NCBI GenBank assembly: GCA_945875045.1
Contig: CAMCIX010000117.1
Location: 1 to 5,871, forward strand
DNA: 5,871 nt
Direction of reading: 5' to 3'
Source: an uncultured Clostridia bacterium
GTDB taxonomy: Bacteria > Bacillota > Clostridia > Oscillospirales > Acutalibacteraceae
In this document: piece after piece, positions 1-5,505 of the stretch
How positions within the stretch are numbered: position 1 is the stretch's first letter
Layout of the letters: every line of letters starts with the position of its first letter
Notes under the pieces: generated by a model
The model's input: the letters and a program-made list of their open reading frames with translations, nothing else
Told to the model about the DNA's origin: nothing
Databases searched by the model: none
Program-made: the position numbers and the translations under genes

Positions 1-45
1 GATGTAGAGAGGTCTCGTGGGCTCGGAGATGTGTATAAGAGACAG
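1..45 (+). other. Illumina Nextera P7 adapter with i7 index (artefact)
   Basis: Not genomic. Bases 12-45 match the Nextera read-2 transposase adapter: they begin GTCTCGTGGGCTCGG and end with the mosaic end AGATGTGTATAAGAGACAG. Bases 4-11 (GTAGAGAG) occupy the i7 index slot and match the index I know as N707 (CTCTCTAC in sample-sheet orientation). Bases 1-3 (GAT) are the last bases of the P7 arm. Genomic sequence therefore starts at 46. In the rarA frame the adapter translates to the well-known contaminant string MGSEMCIRDR, which must not be annotated as protein. Confidence 0.98.
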
Positions 46-46
46 G

Positions 47-1000
47 TATTTTAACAAAAAACAACAGCAAATTCTGCTTTCTTATATCGAAACGGGGGAT
101 ATTACCCTTATAGCCGCAACGACCGAGAACCCGTATTTTTACGTTTACAACGCGATTTTAAGCCGCTCTACGGTTTTTGAGTTTAAGGCGCTTTCTGCCG
201 AGGATATTAAAACCGCGGTTGTCCGCGCGATAGGCGTGTTAGGCGAGGAAAAGGGCAAGGCAATTAATATATCGGATAACGCGATTATGAAAATTTCACG
301 CGCCGCCGCGGGTGACGTCCGCAGAGCGCTTAATATGCTTGAATTATGCGTATTAACAAGCGAAACCGCAACCGATATTACCGTAAAGGACGAGACCGCA
401 GAGGAAATTTTGGCGGCAAACGCCGTCCGTTACGACCGTGAGGGCGACGAGCATTACGATATTATTTCGGCTTATCAAAAATCAATGCGGGGCTCCGACC
501 CCGACGCGGCGGTTTACTACTTAGGCAGACTTTTAGCCGCGGGCGACCTGCCCAGCGCCTGCCGAAGGCTTTTGGTATGCGCCTGTGAGGACGTGGGGCT
601 TGCCTACCCGCAGATAATTCCGATAGTAAAGGCGGCGGTTGATACCGCAAGGGAGGTAGGTCTGCCCGAGGCGCGTATACCCCTTGCCGACGCGGTTATT
701 TTGGTTGCGACCGCGCCCAAGTCGAACTCCGCCTATAACGCGATAAACGAGGCTATGACCGATATTGAAATGGGAATCGGCGGCGACATTCCGCGACAGC
801 TTCAAAACAAGCATTTTGACGGCGAGGACGCTGTAGTTCGGGGTCAGCACTATAAATATCCGCACGATTATCCAAATCATTATGTAAACCAACAGTATCT
901 GCCTGATGAAATTAAGAATAAGCAGTATTACCGCTTTGGAACAAATAAAACCGAGCAAAAATGCAAGGAATACTGGACGGCGGTAAAAAATATTAAATAG
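47..1000 (+). CDS. rarA: RarA/MgsA AAA+ ATPase, replication-associated recombination protein (5' end missing)
   Basis: RarA (MgsA) is a cytoplasmic tetrameric AAA+ ATPase, related to clamp loaders, that acts at stalled replication forks. 317 genuine residues remain against about 420-450 in the family; the N-terminal 100 or so, with Walker A and Walker B, lie beyond the contig end. The fragment starts just after the Walker B region (YFNKKQQ aligns with the family's HRFNKAQQ). Counting from Tyr at base 47 as residue 1, it shows sensor 1 ATTENP (24-29), the arginine-finger stretch LSRS (38-41), sensor 2 GDVRRAL (89-95), then the MgsA C-terminal domain with YDREGDEHYD and SMRGSDPDA (129-153), RLLAAGD and CEDVGLAYPQ. 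The C-terminal HYVNQQYLPD is also typical. The gene ends with TAG and no terminator is visible before the next gene 30 bases on, so read-through into it is possible. Truncation is due to assembly, not mutation. Confidence 0.95.
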   Translation, partial: YFNKKQQQILLSYIETGDITLIAATTENPYFYVYNAILSRSTVFEFKALSAEDIKTAVVRAIGVLGEEKGKAINISDNAIMKISRAAAGDVRRALNMLELCVLTSETATDITVKDETAEEILAANAVRYDREGDEHYDIISAYQKSMRGSDPDAAVYYLGRLLAAGDLPSACRRLLVCACEDVGLAYPQIIPIVKAAVDTAREVGLPEARIPLADAVILVATAPKSNSAYNAINEAMTDIEMGIGGDIPRQLQNKHFDGEDAVVRGQHYKYPHDYPNHYVNQQYLPDEIKNKQYYRFGTNKTEQKCKEYWTAVKNIK

Positions 1001-1018
1001 TATTATGTAAACTAACAG
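879..1018 (+). repeat. 17-nt direct repeat across the end of rarA
   Basis: Bases 879-895 (ATTATGTAAACCAACAG, encoding part of HYVNQQ) recur at 1002-1018 just after the rarA stop with one change (C890 to T1013). The unit length is 17 and the offset 123. The second copy is non-coding and runs into the ribosome binding site of the next gene. It may be a leftover of a short duplication; no function is evident. Confidence 0.6.
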
Positions 1019-1030
1019 GGAGGGAAGACG

Positions 1031-1465
1031 GTGAAAGAAAATCTACTGCCTAAAAGAACGGCGCTTCTGTGGCAGATACGAATTGGCTTAGCAGGACTTA
1101 TTCTGATAATTGCGCTTTGCGCCTTTTCCTTTTTAACCCGTTGGCTTTTGCTTGCCGCGGCAGCTTTAGCCGTATTGCTTGCGCTTTTTCTCTTTTGGTA
1201 TCTTCCCCGCTATTTTAAAAGCTATGAAATTTGCTTTCCAAGCGGCGCGATAGTGATAAACCGAGGAGTTTTCATAAAAACCACCCACATTATGCCCTTT
1301 TCGCGCCTTGTCTATGCTCAAAGCTATGCTACACCATTGGCAAGGGCAATGGGGCTTGCGGCGCTTTCCCTAAAGGCGGCAAGAAGCGCAATTATTGTCC
1401 CCGAGCTTAATGCCGCCGACGTTGATTATTTTATTGATTTTCTATCAAAGGAGGGCAAAGCTTGA
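1031..1465 (+). CDS. ydbS: PH domain-containing membrane protein, YdbS-like
   Basis: 144 residues, close to the length of Bacillus subtilis YdbS (about 160). Two adjacent membrane segments are visible (about residues 13-33 and 38-58), followed by a cytoplasmic-type bacterial PH domain (bPH2, DUF304; about 62-142) with the pattern YEICFPSGAIVINRGVF and the family's IMPFSRLVYAQSYATPLARAMGLAALS stretch, split here as IMPFSRLVYAQ then MGLAALSLKAA. The GTG start at 1031 is chosen because GGGAGGG at 1018-1024 sits six bases upstream. Its stop overlaps the TTG start of the next gene by four bases (TTGA), implying translational coupling, and the order matches ydbS-ydbT of B. subtilis. There that operon belongs to the sigma-W envelope stress regulon and contributes to resistance to certain peptide antibiotics (literature). 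Whether this homologue does so is inference; molecular activity is unknown. Confidence 0.8.
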   Translation: MKENLLPKRTALLWQIRIGLAGLILIIALCAFSFLTRWLLLAAAALAVLLALFLFWYLPRYFKSYEICFPSGAIVINRGVFIKTTHIMPFSRLVYAQSYATPLARAMGLAALSLKAARSAIIVPELNAADVDYFIDFLSKEGKA

Positions 1466-2892
1466 AAAGGGAATTTCGCGCCCATCCAATTATGATTGTA
1501 AATCTAATAAAGCCCTTTTTGTTTGTACTGGTTTTTCCCTTATTAAAGGGTGTGATTCAATATTTCACCAAAGGCGAAATAACGGGGGTGCTTACCCTTG
1601 AGCTAATTGCTTTTGCGGTGATTACTCTTTTTGCCGCGTTACGCTGTTCCTCTTTCAGGCTGATATGCGGTGAAAGCACGGTAACGATCAAAATAGGTAT
1701 CATATTGAGAAGTAAATCGGTAATAAGCATTTCAAAGCTTTCCTCGGTTCAGACGGTGCAGAATCCTGCCGACGCGGTTTTCAGGGCGGTGACCTACCGA
1801 ATTAATACCGAGGCGGGACCAAAAGGCTCGGCTGATTTTGAATTTAAGCTAAGCCTTAAGGACAGCCGTGAGGTTTCGCGCCGTCTTTTCGGCGATAAGA
1901 ATCCCACCGCGGTCAAATTTTCGGTATTTAAGGTTGCGGTCATGGCGGCGACTACCTCCTCGGCGGTTACCGGAATGATTATCGGCGTTCCTATCATTAA
2001 TAAGGCGGGTAAGCTTTTGGGACTTGCGCTCGATAAAATGCTTTATGATGAAATTAACAATGTTTCGGAAAAGGTTGTGACTTATTTTCCGCCGATTGTA
2101 AATACCATTACCCTCATTTTTTTGCTTGCCTACGCCGTTTCGTTTTTTTATTCTCTTTTTAAATATATCAACTTTAAGCTCTACCTTGAAAAGGACAAAT
2201 TAGAGGTTCGCTCGGGCTTTTTCGTCAGAAGCCGCACCTCCTTTAAAAAGGAGTCGGTTAAGGACGTTATTATCGACCAAACTCCGCTTATGCGGCTTTT
2301 CAAGCGGTACGCTATGAAGGTGAGCGTGGGCGGTTACGGAAATTCTAAGAGCGAGTCGGCGGTTATCGTGCCCTCGGGAAGAAGAGGAGAGATAAAGCGG
2401 CAATTTTCAATATACTTTCCGTTTTTAGAGCCCGACGGTAAGCTGTTACACGCAAAACGCGATAATCGTACTAAAAACCGTTTTTTATATTTTCCAAAGC
2501 TTTATTTTATAATTTTATTGGTACTGTCAACCGTGCTGTCGCTGATTTTTAAAAGCTTTAACCGACTTATTCTATTTTTAACGGTTGTTATCTGCTGTGT
2601 GATTTTCTATTACGCCTATCTTTGTATTTTTGAATTTCGTTTCGGAAAGCTTAAAATGGGTAAAAACGTATACGCACAGACGGTAAAGGGCTTTAACACC
2701 TGCGAGCTTTACTGTCCGCGGGAGAATGTCGGACAGATTAAGCTTATCCGCAACATTCCCGACATTCCGCGCAAAACCTGTAAGGTGGTTGTGAGCGTAT
2801 GCTCCGAAAGCGCAGACAGCATTAAGGTGCGGCACCTTAATTACGAGGAGGTCAAAAAAAGTATAGCCGAATGTTACGGCGTTGAGGTATAA
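1462..2892 (+). CDS. ydbT: Multi-PH-domain membrane protein, YdbT-like
   Basis: 476 residues, near the size of YdbT (about 490). Six hydrophobic segments come in three pairs (about 11-34 and 43-63; 155-180 and 208-232; 345-364 and 367-391). Each pair is followed by a bPH2-like domain at about 64-145, 236-325 and 392-474, so the protein is a threefold repeat of the two-membrane-segment plus PH unit that makes up the upstream gene. The first PH domain has the hallmark ISISKLSSVQTVQNPADAVF and VTYRINTEAG (88-118); the second has SVKDVIIDQTPLMRLF and VIVPSG (265-305); the third, ENVGQIKLIRNIPDI (421-435), is more divergent. The TTG start at 1462 is supported by AAAGGAGGG at 1447-1455. It forms a two-gene operon with the YdbS-like gene and probably a complex with it. 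Its biochemical role is unknown. Confidence 0.82.
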   Translation: MKREFRAHPIMIVNLIKPFLFVLVFPLLKGVIQYFTKGEITGVLTLELIAFAVITLFAALRCSSFRLICGESTVTIKIGIILRSKSVISISKLSSVQTVQNPADAVFRAVTYRINTEAGPKGSADFEFKLSLKDSREVSRRLFGDKNPTAVKFSVFKVAVMAATTSSAVTGMIIGVPIINKAGKLLGLALDKMLYDEINNVSEKVVTYFPPIVNTITLIFLLAYAVSFFYSLFKYINFKLYLEKDKLEVRSGFFVRSRTSFKKESVKDVIIDQTPLMRLFKRYAMKVSVGGYGNSKSESAVIVPSGRRGEIKRQFSIYFPFLEPDGKLLHAKRDNRTKNRFLYFPKLYFIILLVLSTVLSLIFKSFNRLILFLTVVICCVIFYYAYLCIFEFRFGKLKMGKNVYAQTVKGFNTCELYCPRENVGQIKLIRNIPDIPRKTCKVVVSVCSESADSIKVRHLNYEEVKKSIAECYGVEV

Positions 2893-2925
2893 TTTTGCAG
2901 ATTCTGAAAACACTATATAAAAATA

Positions 2926-2943
2926 ATGTTTCACGTGAAACAT
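2926..2943 (+). promoter_or_regulatory. parS centromere site, copy 1
   Basis: Bases 2927-2942 read TGTTTCACGTGAAACA, a perfect match to the 16-bp parS consensus of chromosomal ParB/Spo0J; one further pair makes an 18-bp perfect palindrome. It lies between the YdbT-like gene and spoVAE, about 1.4 kb upstream of parB. ParB loads here, spreads as a CTP-dependent clamp and recruits SMC (established for the family). Reading through it in frame gives a spurious N-terminal MFHVKH extension to spoVAE. Confidence 0.97.
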
Positions 2944-2958
2944 AGTGAGGTTTTTCGT

Positions 2959-3327
2959 ATGCAAATATTTTTACATTGTCTATATGCCTTTTTGGTCGGC
3001 GGCTTTATTTGCCTTATAGGTCAGATTTTGATTGACTACACCAAGCTTACCCCCGCGCGTATATTGGTTTCATATGTCGTCGCCGGGGTTATTCTAACCG
3101 CAATCGGCGTTTACGACCCTATAGTAAAATTCGCGGGCGCGGGGGCTACCGTTCCTCTTACAGGCTTTGGCTACAGCCTTGCAATGGGAGTAAAGGAGGC
3201 GGTTAAGCAATACGGCTTTATGGGCGCGCTGTCGGGCGGCTTTACCGCAACCGCCGCGGGAATCGCCACAGCGGTGGTATCGGGGTATCTGATGTCGCTA
3301 TTGTTTAAGCCCGGAGATAAGACTTAA
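2959..3327 (+). CDS. spoVAE: Stage V sporulation protein AE (SpoVAE)
   Basis: 122 residues, the usual size for SpoVAE, a small polytopic membrane protein of the SpoVA channel that moves calcium dipicolinate across the inner spore membrane during sporulation and germination. Visible family features are an N-terminal membrane segment with GGFICLIGQ (14-22), DYTKLTPAR (26-34), a second segment ending in GVYDPIVKFAGAGATVPLTGFG (50-71, given as residues here), and a last segment after GGFTATAAGI (93-102) ending LLFKPG. ATG 2959 is preferred to ATG 2926: GTGAGG at 2945-2950 lies eight bases before it, and the upstream in-frame codons are the parS palindrome. SpoVAC and SpoVAD, its normal operon partners, are not next to it, so the gene stands alone between two parS sites. 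A forespore (sigma-G) promoter would be expected, but I cannot identify one with confidence. Confidence 0.92.
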   Translation: MQIFLHCLYAFLVGGFICLIGQILIDYTKLTPARILVSYVVAGVILTAIGVYDPIVKFAGAGATVPLTGFGYSLAMGVKEAVKQYGFMGALSGGFTATAAGIATAVVSGYLMSLLFKPGDKT

Positions 3328-3329
3328 CT

Positions 3330-3350
3330 AATGCGGAATGCGGAATGCGG
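3330..3350 (+). repeat. Three tandem copies of AATGCGG
   Basis: AATGCGG occurs three times without interruption (3330-3336, 3337-3343, 3344-3350), followed by AATTATT, directly after the spoVAE stop. Such short AATGCGG/AATTCGG arrays look like the edge of a dispersed intergenic repeat, but only one locus is visible here. Confidence 0.75.
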
Positions 3351-3419
3351 AATTATTAAAGATGAAGAAATTTATTTGTACGAGACAATAAGAAATTTAG
3401 GTGAGGACGGACAAGCAGT

Positions 3420-3450
3420 AAAAGGGCTTCTCTTGGGGGGGAGCTTTTTT
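3420..3450 (+). terminator. Intrinsic terminator downstream of spoVAE
   Basis: A continuous 13-pair stem can form between 3420-3432 and 3438-3450 with a 5-nt TTGGG loop. The core GCTTCTC pairs with GGGGAGC using two G-U wobbles, and the outer A-rich arm pairs with the T-tract TTTTTT. The wobbles and the T-tract both favour forward transcription. It separates spoVAE from the parA promoter. Confidence 0.75.
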
Positions 3451-3472
3451 ATTATAAATTATAATCCGCTAT

Positions 3473-3500
3473 TTACTTTTTATTCGGTAACTGGTATAAT
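3473..3500 (+). promoter_or_regulatory. Predicted sigma-A promoter of parA-parB
   Basis: A perfect -10 TATAAT (3495-3500) with an extended TGN just before it (3492-3494) stands 16 bases from a weaker -35, TTTACT (3473-3478, four of six matches). Transcription would begin near 3507, so the parS palindrome at 3520-3543 falls inside the transcribed leader, where bound ParB could block elongation. Confidence 0.75.
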
Positions 3501-3519
3501 AATCAGGTATCACAAAAGG

Positions 3520-3543
3520 TTAATGTTTCACGTGAAACATTAA
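3520..3543 (+). promoter_or_regulatory. parS centromere site, copy 2, in the parA leader
   Basis: The consensus TGTTTCACGTGAAACA is at 3524-3539, embedded in a 24-bp perfect palindrome, six bases longer than copy 1. It lies between the predicted start of transcription and the parA ribosome binding site, a position suited to both segregation and autoregulation. The RNA form could also fold as a hairpin, since the palindrome has no spacer, but only with the centre unpaired. Confidence 0.97.
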
Positions 3544-3563
3544 AATACAAAGGAGGCTTGACG

Positions 3564-4334
3564 GTGGGCAAAATTATCGCCATAGTCAATCAAAAGGGAG
3601 GAGTAGGAAAGACCACAACAGCCGTAAATCTTGCGGCGGGTGTGGGACTTGCGGGTAAAAAGGTTATGCTTGTTGACGCCGATCCGCAGGGAAATTCTAC
3701 AAGCGGCTTCGGAATCAACAAAAAGCAGGTCAAAACTACCTCTTACGAACTGCTTATCGGCACGGGCAAGCTTGAAAATGCAGTTGTAAAAACCGAGTTT
3801 AAAAACGTAGACGTTGTTCCGTCCTCAATGGACTTAGCGGCGGCAGAGGTGGATTTAATAGAGATAGAGCACCGCGAGGCTCAGCTTAAAATGGCGCTTG
3901 CGGCGGCGCGGGAAAAATACGATTACATATTTATCGACTGTCCGCCCTCGCTGGGACTTATTACAATAAATGCCCTTAACGCAAGCGACACGGTTTTAGT
4001 TCCAATTCAGTGCGAATATTTTGCGTTAGAGGGGCTTTCACAGCTTATGGCTTCGGTAAGACAGGTTAAGAGGCTCTATAACCCGACCCTTGAAATTGAG
4101 GGAATAGTCCTTACAATGTATGACGGACGGCTTAATTTAACGGGTCAGGTTGTCACCGAAATCAAGAAATATTTTGCGAACAAGCTCTACAAAACCGTAA
4201 TTCCCCGCGCGGTCAGGCTTTCCGAGGCGCCGAGCTACGGTATGCCGATTCAGTATTATGATAAGCGCTCAAAGGGCAGCGAGGCGTATACCGACCTTGC
4301 AAAGGAATTTTTAAAGAAGAACAGGAGAATGTGA
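3564..4334 (+). CDS. parA: Chromosome partitioning ATPase ParA (Soj)
   Basis: 256 residues, standard for chromosomal ParA/Soj. This ATPase dimerises on ATP, binds DNA non-specifically, and is stimulated to hydrolyse ATP by the N-terminus of ParB; in Bacillus it also controls DnaA. Motifs: deviant Walker A KGGVGKTT (11-18, with signature Lys11 and Lys16), Walker A' VDADPQGN (37-44), Walker B FIDCPPSLG (123-131) and EAPSYG (221-226). Gly12, Lys16, Asp40, Arg189 and Arg218 fall at the same numbers as the residues studied in B. subtilis Soj, the two arginines being the reported DNA contacts. GTG 3564 is the start: AAAGGAGG at 3549-3556 is seven bases upstream, whereas the in-frame TTG at 3558 is only one base away. 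It begins MGKIIAIVNQ as expected. parB follows after one base, in one operon, with a parS in the leader. Confidence 0.97.
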   Translation: MGKIIAIVNQKGGVGKTTTAVNLAAGVGLAGKKVMLVDADPQGNSTSGFGINKKQVKTTSYELLIGTGKLENAVVKTEFKNVDVVPSSMDLAAAEVDLIEIEHREAQLKMALAAAREKYDYIFIDCPPSLGLITINALNASDTVLVPIQCEYFALEGLSQLMASVRQVKRLYNPTLEIEGIVLTMYDGRLNLTGQVVTEIKKYFANKLYKTVIPRAVRLSEAPSYGMPIQYYDKRSKGSEAYTDLAKEFLKKNRRM

Positions 4335-4335
4335 T

Positions 4336-5190
4336 ATGGCGGTGAAAAAAGGCGGTCTCGGCAGGGGACTCGACTCTCTTTTTGATGAAAATGCGACGGA
4401 CGCGGGCGGCGCGGTACAGATAAACATAAACGATATTGAGCCTAACCGCGATCAGCCGCGAAAGGACTTTGACGAAAAGGCGCTTTCCGAGCTTGCGGAC
4501 AGCATTGCACAGCACGGATTAATACAACCTATTGTTGTTAAACCTAATTTAGATGGCAGATATAGTATAATTGCGGGCGAAAGACGTTGGCGCGCCTGCC
4601 GTCTTGCGGGGCTTAATGAGGTTCCCGTAATTATAAAGGACGCGGACGAGCAGACCTTAATGGAAATCGCGCTTATTGAAAATCTCCAGCGCGAGGACTT
4701 AAACGCGGTCGAGGAGGCACTCGGTTACCGCTCTTTAATTGACGGCTACGGACTTACCCAGGACGAGGTCGCAAAGAGAATGGGAAAATCAAGAAGCGCG
4801 GTCACAAACGCCCTGCGCCTGCTTTCCCTTAACGATACCGAATTAGAGGCTTTGCGCCGCGGAACGATAACGGCGGGACACGCAAGAACCCTCCTTTCCT
4901 GCGAGGACGCGGAAACGCGCGGCAAAATGCTGCTTTTGGCGGCGGACGGCGCTTCGGTGCGGGAGCTTGAAAAAATGTCCGCCGCGGCAAAAAAGGCAAG
5001 CTCCGCTAAAACCACCGCAAAAAAGCAGAAGCCGACCTTTTACAGCGAGGTTGAGCTGTCCCTTAAAAACGAGCTCCACCGCAAGGTAAATATTACTTCA
5101 AGCGGCAACGGAAAGGGTACGCTTACGCTCGAATTTTTCAGCGACGACGAGCTCGCCGACTTTGCCAAAAAGCTTGCGGGAGAAAAATAA
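4336..5190 (+). CDS. parB: Chromosome partitioning protein ParB (Spo0J)
   Basis: 284 residues, normal for chromosomal ParB/Spo0J, a CTP-dependent DNA clamp that loads at parS, spreads, recruits SMC and stimulates ParA. Order of features: the ParA-activating N-terminal peptide GGLGRGLDSLF (6-16); box I around IEPNRDQPRKDFD (34-46); the CTP-binding domain with GERRWRA (81-87) and ENLQREDLN (115-123); a helix-turn-helix LTQDEVAKRMGKSRSAVTN (140-158) that reads parS; a Lys/Ala-rich linker (about 215-232); and a C-terminal dimerisation domain (235-284). All key residues appear intact. ATG 4336 is preceded by AGGAGA (4323-4328) inside the end of parA, and one base separates parA's stop from it, so the genes are co-transcribed. 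Both parS sites lie upstream of the operon, within 1.4 kb. Confidence 0.97.
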   Translation: MAVKKGGLGRGLDSLFDENATDAGGAVQININDIEPNRDQPRKDFDEKALSELADSIAQHGLIQPIVVKPNLDGRYSIIAGERRWRACRLAGLNEVPVIIKDADEQTLMEIALIENLQREDLNAVEEALGYRSLIDGYGLTQDEVAKRMGKSRSAVTNALRLLSLNDTELEALRRGTITAGHARTLLSCEDAETRGKMLLLAADGASVRELEKMSAAAKKASSAKTTAKKQKPTFYSEVELSLKNELHRKVNITSSGNGKGTLTLEFFSDDELADFAKKLAGEK

Positions 5191-5206
5191 ACATATGAAA
5201 AATTAA

Positions 5207-5239
5207 AGCCTACGCCTATTGCAAAAATCGGCGTAAGCT
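5207..5239 (+). terminator. Inverted repeat after parB, possible weak terminator
   Basis: AGCCTACGCC (5207-5216) can pair with GGCGTAAGCT (5230-5239) over nine of ten positions, with one C-A mismatch and a 13-nt loop. It begins 17 bases after the parB stop. There is no real T-tract on the forward side (GATATAATAAATTTG follows), so termination is uncertain; on the reverse side the stem runs into TTTAATTTTTC. The predicted -35 of the first small-peptide promoter sits in its loop. Confidence 0.5.
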
Positions 5240-5247
5240 GATATAAT
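5219..5247 (+). promoter_or_regulatory. Forward promoter of small-peptide module 1
   Basis: Perfect -10 TATAAT (5242-5247) preceded by TGA, giving the extended form TGNTATAAT, with a moderate -35 TTGCAA (5219-5224, four of six) at the ideal 17-base spacing. Transcription would begin near 5254, at the first base of the block GTATAAGGCAAACC. The same arrangement occurs in module 2. Confidence 0.8.
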
Positions 5248-5284
5248 AAATTTGTATAAGGCAAACCTTAAACGGTAGGCGGTT
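5242..5284 (+). repeat. 43-bp promoter/leader repeat, copy 1 (copy 2 at 5585-5627)
   Basis: This stretch is identical over all 43 bases to 5585-5627 (offset 343). It covers the -10, the transcription start and the first 30 or so leader bases, including GTATAAGGCAAACC and ACGGTAGGCGG. Complete identity in a non-coding stretch, while the nearby peptide codons differ, points to constraint or recent exchange. Confidence 0.97.
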
Positions 5285-5286
5285 AA

Positions 5287-5311
5287 ACTCTTGCCCCTTA
5301 AGAGGGGGTGG
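5287..5311 (+). promoter_or_regulatory. Leader structure hiding the ribosome binding site, module 1
   Basis: The strong ribosome binding site AGGGGGTGG (5303-5311, four bases before the ATG) can pair through GGGG with CCCCT at 5294-5298 around a TAAG loop. An alternative stem pairs CTCTT (5288-5292) with AAGAG (5300-5304), exposing most of the G-run. The two stems exclude each other. Hidden ribosome binding sites are usual in type I toxin messengers; which fold wins here is not known. Confidence 0.55.
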
Positions 5312-5315
5312 TGCA

Positions 5316-5402
5316 ATGGTTACATACAACGAACTGTTTCTTTTTGGAACGCTCATTGTTGAGATTATCGCACTTGTTATGCAAATAACAAAAAAGAAAT
5401 AG
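5316..5402 (+). CDS. 28-residue holin-like membrane peptide, probable type I toxin (module 1)
   Basis: The peptide starts MVTYNELFLF, has one hydrophobic helix (about residues 7-24) and ends in a basic tail ITKKK. This shape, with an N-terminal MVTY and a short lysine tail, resembles the small proteins annotated in Bacillota as putative holin-like toxins; I rely on overall pattern, not on a search. Such peptides insert in the membrane and depolarise it when over-made. Support for coding: AGGGGGTGG directly upstream, and a second copy at 5682-5768 with 21 of 28 residues the same although nine of those 21 codons differ synonymously. The TAG stop lies in the left arm of a terminator hairpin. A perfect-consensus promoter on the other strand drives a transcript into its 3' end, as in TxpA/RatA-type toxin-antitoxin pairs. 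A regulatory or signalling peptide is an alternative. Confidence 0.82.
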   Translation: MVTYNELFLFGTLIVEIIALVMQITKKK

Positions 5403-5479
5403 CCGCCCAGCAACCAACTTAGCGGCTAAATCTTATTTAGAAACTATTTGGGGCTAACCGTCTATCGGTTTGCCTTATA
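5390..5479 (-). ncRNA. Predicted antisense RNA (antitoxin) of module 1
   Basis: The reverse-strand promoter would start a transcript near 5479-5478 that runs to the hairpin at 5428-5400 and its U-tract (UUUCUUUUUU, ending near 5390), about 90 nt. It has no plausible reading frame of its own. Its 5' end can fold as a hairpin: GGCAAACCG pairs with CGGUUAGCC over eight pairs with one A-A mismatch and an AUAGA loop. Its 3' half is complementary to the toxin message's last codons, stop and terminator. The terminator loop on this strand contains GUUGGU, which includes the YUNR-type U-turn sequence UUGG often used for fast antisense pairing, and module 2 shares it. Ends are predicted, not measured. 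Confidence 0.7.
5400..5437. terminator. Two-way terminator hairpin of module 1
   Basis: TAGCCGC (5400-5406) pairs with GCGGCTA (5422-5428), seven pairs with a 15-nt loop. Forward, it is followed by AATCTTATTT; reverse, by a better U-tract (TTTCTTTTTT). It should end the toxin message and the opposing RNA. Stem bases covary with module 2. Confidence 0.8.
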
Positions 5480-5505
5480 CACTTATTATATTCGGAAAAA
5501 ATATA
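5451..5505 (-). repeat. 55-bp antisense promoter/start repeat, copy 1 (copy 2 at 5817-5871)
   Basis: Bases 5451-5505 are identical to 5817-5871 over all 55 visible bases (offset 366); the second copy is cut by the window end. The repeat covers the 5' hairpin of the antisense RNA, its start point, -10 and most of the spacer. It contains GTATAAGGCAAACC on the reverse strand (5480-5467), the same 14 bases that begin the forward transcript, in inverted orientation. Confidence 0.97.

Noticed and set aside
17..46. GTG start of the rarA frame at 17, giving an N-terminus MGSEMCIRDR
   Set aside because: These codons are translated Nextera adapter; the gene is truncated and has no native start in the window.
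533..958. Long reverse-strand frame inside rarA, and similar reverse frames inside ydbT, parA and parB
   Set aside because: They mirror strongly conserved genes, have no good start signals and show no recognisable protein features.
2891..2925. Possible promoter before spoVAE (TATATAA near 2914-2920)
   Set aside because: No -35 at proper distance for sigma-A, and no clear sigma-G elements; the AT-rich stretch is too weak to call.
2926..2958. ATG 2926 as start of spoVAE (MFHVKH extension)
   Set aside because: The codons are the parS palindrome, there is no ribosome binding site before it, and ATG 2959 has one and gives the family's usual N-terminus.
3331..3543. 70-codon forward frame between spoVAE and parA
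   Set aside because: It starts inside the AATGCGG repeat, crosses a terminator, a promoter and parS, lacks a ribosome binding site and resembles no protein family.
3558..3563. TTG 3558 as start of parA
   Set aside because: Only one base separates it from the AGGAGG ribosome binding site; GTG 3564 has correct spacing and yields the canonical MGKIIAIVNQ.
5040..5413. Reverse-strand frames across the end of parB and module 1
   Set aside because: They overlap parB and the mirror of the small peptide; the reverse promoter's terminator at 5428-5400 would stop transcription before them.
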